From the NCBI GenBank assembly GCA_013399875.1, contig VXAZ01008136.1:186001-250000 (forward strand): 64,000 bases of DNA, written 5' to 3'. Origin of the DNA: Gymnorhina tibicen (taxonomy: Eukaryota; Chordata; Aves; Passeriformes; Artamidae). The position numbers and the translations under genes are program-made. The notes under the pieces are model-generated. The model was given only the letters and a program-made list of their open reading frames with translations. It was not told the DNA's origin and did not search any database. This document shows, piece after piece, positions 60,907-64,000 of the stretch. Numbering within the stretch: the stretch's first letter is position 1; the number at the start of each line of letters is the position of its first letter.

Positions 60907-62219
60907 ATTATGCGCCTACTTTGGTCGTGTTAGTTCACATTAGTGGGTGCGATTTCCTCTGTCTAAAGCTCAGATTCATTATTTATGCTTCGAACTGGTT
61001 AAGAAGCACTTAAAAAAAAAAAAAATAAACTGCCACATAACCATGCAACGCCCCCCCACTCCAAGTGTTTCTGTAGCAGGGTTTGAATCTTGCGTCCCCG
61101 TCTTGGAGGACTGAAAGGGCATTGAGGAGTATGCGTTTCTCTGATTTAAGGTTTATGCAGTGAAGCAACAACGTCTTCACTGAGTAACTGAACAATTTTT
61201 TTTTATTTTCCTAGGTCACCTGGATGAACAAGGACGCGTGAATGTTGTAAACTTCTCTCTCTTTTTTCCCTCCTTTTTTTACAGATTCAGACAGGTATCA
61301 CTTTTTATTTTTAAAACAAGCGAAGAGATGCAAATGTTAAAGACCAGTGCCATCTCAAATTCCCAGGTGTGGTAGGTATTCCAATTTGCTTCGGATCTAT
61401 CTTGGTGCCTATTTCTTTTCTTTTCTTTTTAAACTTTAATTATCTAGCTTAGAAAACAAAGTTCATAAAGTTGCAACGATACAGAGAACTTTATATTTTG
61501 CCTGTTCCGTGAATTTTTAAATTGAGACATTTTAAATCCCTAAAACTCTTCCTATTAAGAAGCTTGGCTCTCCTGGTAGCTGGCTCTTGTGATTTGCAGA
61601 ATACTTCGTCTGTCACGACTGTCCCTGGGAATCCACAGGAGGTGAACTGAATAAGATTAGACTATTTACCCCATCAACTCTCCATCAAAGAAGGTAGGAA
61701 ATTGTACGCATGAAATGAAAACAAGCCATTAGAGTCCATTTACGAGGAACACATTATTTTTCCTCACCAAAGAATATCCTCGTTAGCGCTTATTCGCCCT
61801 TTATCTTTATCCTTCCTTTTCTCGATATTCCAGGATTTAAAACCGCACCTGAGAATTATCTGAAACCTATTTCTGGTGAAAAACTCGTATAAACGTTAAA
61901 GAGACAGAATGCCAAAACTAAATTCAAGCTTTGTTGATACATCGCAATGTGAATAATTACCAGCATCGGTTTTTACTTCAATTTATCTGCCTATCAATTT
62001 CTTTACGCCTTTGGCATTTAGACCTGAACTTCGTGCAAGTTTTTCAAATTTGATGGAAAGTGAAACTATTTGACAGAGGGTTCGGCGGGTTTTTTGTTAG
62101 ATTTAGGATTTTTTTTCTGTTGATGGTTTGGGAGTTTCCTTTATTTTTGTTTGTTTGTTTGTGGGTGGGCTTGGAGAGGGAGTTTGGATTTGTTGGGGTT
62201 TTTTGGTCAGTAATTCCCT
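60907..62219. other. GSC upstream region without gene
   Basis: Intermediate GC, little repeat content. It contains AGATTAGA at about 61655 (the reverse of a TAATCT site), a CTTTGTT TCF/SOX-like word at 61930-61936, and T-rich runs. It is likely regulatory flank of GSC. Confidence 0.5.
62138..62165. repeat. GTTT microsatellite
   Basis: TTTG/GTTT units at the left edge of the orphan CpG island upstream of GSC, followed by GGGTGGG. Confidence 0.8.
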
Positions 62220-62830
62220 GAGTGCAGCCGGTCACGCTGCATGCCGAGCAGCGCCTTCTTAATGCCGCCATCGGGATGCTCGTTCACGTCCTCAGCGGCT
62301 CTGCAGCAATGCGCGGCAGCATCCCTCCGGTGGCCTGTGCACCCCGGCGGGGAGCGGGGCTCCGGTCGAGCTGGGCTCGGGGTCCCCGGGAGAGCCAGGC
62401 CTGAGGGGAGGCCGGCAGCGGGAGCACGGCCCGCTCTGGCTCTGGCCCGGAGTGGAACATCCCGCGGGTGCCCTGGGCGTTCGGGGGCGGTGGCGAGGGA
62501 CGGGCGCTGCGCAGCGGCGGGAGAAGGGCCGCGGGGACAGCGCTCAGCCCCGGGACTGCCGCCCCTCGGGGAACAAACCGGGTGACCCCGCGGAGCTCCT
62601 GCGGGGGCTCGCAGTTGGGGACGCCCTCCGTGGGGACACCCCCGCCGGGGCCGACTTCTCGGGTGTTTAGCATCACTCGCGTCAGGGTGTTTAGCATCAC
62701 TCGCGTCAGGGCTTCACCTCCGCGCCTGTCCGGCTACTCCCACGTGAAAGCAGCACAGCGGGACGCGAGTGGGCACCGAAGGAGCCGCGGCGCTGGCGGA
62801 GCACATACCGCTCGGGCTGTGCGGGCGCTC
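62220..62830. promoter_or_regulatory. Orphan CpG island about 1.7-2.2 kb upstream of GSC
   Basis: A GC-rich, CpG-dense block with no recognisable coding sequence. It contains a perfect 24-bp tandem duplication at 62661-62708. It could be an alternative or divergent promoter, or a Polycomb/enhancer CpG island of the GSC domain. Confidence 0.65.
62661..62708. repeat. Perfect 24-bp tandem duplication
   Basis: Two identical adjacent 24-bp units (62661-62684 and 62685-62708), each containing GTTTAGCATCACTCGCG, inside the orphan CpG island. The lack of any difference between units points to recent origin, a variable-number tandem repeat, or an assembly duplication. Confidence 0.9.
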
Positions 62831-62956
62831 GGCTTCCCAAAGAGTTTTTTGCTCCCCTGACGGATGATCCACCACGCTGCAACACTTACCTTTATTCCTA
62901 ATTTAGAAATGATGTTTTCCAAATAACTTGTCCCCACAGTGGGGAAGGTTTCTTAT

Positions 62957-62980
62957 GTTTTGTTTTGTTTTGTTTTTATC
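62957..62980. repeat. TTTTG microsatellite
   Basis: Four consecutive GTTTT-type units between the two upstream CpG islands. Confidence 0.8.
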
Positions 62981-63086
62981 TGAGTCGTCTTGCCGTGAAA
63001 CCCCCGGTTTTGATACCCGCTTCGCAAAACCTGCTCTCGGAGTTTCTCATTTCCCATGCGCTCTTCGCTAACCTGGCAAACGGAAA

Positions 63087-63186
63087 ATTGTGTTAAACAA
63101 ACAGTTGTCACACAATGTCGGGGTGAAATTGTAATAACAAATGAAACACAAGCAAATTGTGCTGCATAGTGTTGCTAAGCAATTGT
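63087..63186. promoter_or_regulatory. Cluster of SOX-type words between two CpG islands
   Basis: Five ATTGT/ACAAT words occur within 100 bp (at 63087, 63112, 63128, 63156 and 63182), together with a forkhead-like TTAAACAAACA at 63093-63103 and an AACAAATG. Chance expectation for a given 5-mer on both strands is about 0.2 per 100 bp. The cluster is about 2.5 kb upstream of the GSC start and is a candidate SOX/FOX enhancer; function is inferred. Confidence 0.45.
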
Positions 63187-63409
63187 TTGTTACGGGAGGG
63201 TGGTCACAGCATGGGTTGAAAGAGGGATCTAAAGAGGAGCATAGCACTGGGCAGAGCAAGCTGTTAGGTATGAAATACAGCAAACACGGCGCTGATTTTC
63301 AATATTATTACCCAAACACGATTTCATACAAAGCAATCACCATACACAAGTCTATGAAAATGCGCTTGTTGAGAAATCGGACCTTTATTTTTTTACTATA
63401 TTAAGGAAT

Positions 63410-63680
63410 AATTCCGGGGATGCAAAACGCACCCACCGCCTTCCCGGCGGAATGTTTGACCGGCCTGGCGGCGGGAGCGGCACCGGGACTGCCGGCCGGG
63501 AGGGGCCCGGGGTGCCGCACCGCAGCCTGCCTGGCCGGCCGGGGCTTACCTCGGGCGGCAGGTCCCGGCTGCGGCTCCCGCCCCACGCGAGGGGTAGCGA
63601 GGGGGTGAACCAGAGGTTTGGGGCATGACCGGCGGCGAAACCCGCTCGGAAACGGCGCTTCGCGGCACATCTCTCAATTA
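63410..63680. promoter_or_regulatory. CpG island about 2.9 kb upstream of GSC, with minus-strand splice donor
   Basis: A GC-rich, CpG-dense block. On the minus strand it contains GCCCGAG|GTAAGC, a good 5' splice site ending at 63550, and a CCAAT box (minus strand) near 63722. This could be the promoter and first exon of an upstream GSC transcript or of a non-coding RNA. No protein family is recognisable in its open frames. Confidence 0.45.
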
Positions 63681-63689
63681 TAAATGCCA

Positions 63690-64000
63690 TCACCCTGCAA
63701 CGTTCCCCACGTTTGTTTCAAATTGGTTGCACCATTGCTTCACCAGGAAAAAAAGTATAAAAGTCATACAATGCGAAATTACGGTAATTTGTTCCCAGAA
63801 TAAACTTATCTTGAACTGATTAGGAGAGTCAGTCATTTGAAAACGAGGCAGAAACGCGGTTGGGTTTTTTTTCCGAAAGCTTCCCTCTAACAGTATCAGC
63901 TTCTAAAGTTTTCATTCATATAAACTTTATTAATGAAGATCTTTTATTTAAATGTCAAGGGGATTTGAAATTTAGAGTAAATTATGAAGCATGCATGTCT
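63690..64000. other. AT-rich flank at the window edge
   Basis: Contains TATAAAA on the plus strand at about 63756 and a minus-strand CCAAT near 63722. No gene is visible up to the window end. Confidence 0.5.

Noticed and set aside
62241..62860. Open frames of 114-138 codons on both strands
   Set aside because: They are chance frames of a CpG island; their Arg/Pro/Ala/Gly content follows base composition, and one contains the 24-bp duplication as a repeated peptide.
63385..63693. 102-codon minus-strand open frame in the distal CpG island
   Set aside because: Composition-driven frame without domain. Only its splice donor was kept as a finding.
1..64000. CRISPR arrays, operons, tRNA or rRNA genes
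   Set aside because: No regularly spaced repeats, ribosome-binding sites or cloverleaf/A-B box structures were seen; the sequence is vertebrate nuclear DNA.

Overview
The window reads as nuclear DNA from a bird, probably a songbird. It contains several CR1 LINE 3' ends, one young sense copy, one young antisense copy and several very old ones. It also has an approximately 880-bp solo LTR of a type I associate with passerine genomes, and AT-rich introns and intergenic DNA punctuated by sharp CpG islands. The bird assignment is secure from the CR1 elements and from the one gene. The songbird assignment rests on remembered repeat families and is less certain.

Only one protein-coding gene can be supported: goosecoid (GSC), complete on the minus strand at about 58.75-60.58 kb. 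It has three coding exons (60277-59947, 59736-59477, 59062-58910) encoding 247 residues. The protein has an N-terminal Groucho-binding eh1/GEH motif and a paired-like homeodomain with Lys at position 50. The locus carries a consensus TATA box, a short 3' UTR with a canonical poly(A) signal, and a 23-base run of N in the 5' UTR. About 190-290 bp upstream of the inferred start lie two P3-type homeodomain dimer sites, a FoxH1-like site fused to a SMAD half-site, and a bicoid/OTX-type TAATCC. This is the layout expected of the Wnt-responsive proximal and Nodal/activin-responsive distal elements known from vertebrate goosecoid promoters.

Layout: 1-58.1 kb is a gene desert on the 3' side of GSC. 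It contains CR1 relics (5.8-6.9, 17.0-17.3, 18.5-19.1, 29.3-29.6, and weaker pieces at 21.5 and 35.7 kb), a solo LTR (26.4-27.3 kb), an LTR fragment (39.2 kb), a probable MIR/CORE-SINE relic (44.3 kb), an old palindromic MITE-like element (43.6 kb), microsatellites, and a consensus CTCF core motif at 15.74 kb. From 58.2 to 60.6 kb is the GSC gene in a CpG island. From 60.6 to 64 kb is upstream regulatory DNA with two further CpG islands (62.2-62.8 and 63.4-63.7 kb) and, between them, a dense cluster of SOX-type ATTGT/ACAAT words.

No new biochemical system was found. The points most worth following are regulatory: the GSC promoter grammar, the SOX-word cluster, a minus-strand splice donor in the 63.5-kb CpG island that could belong to an upstream exon, a GSC intron 1 that is open and a multiple of three, the CTCF motif, a 49-bp near-duplicate pair 3.4 kb apart, and a perfect 12-bp-stem inverted repeat.
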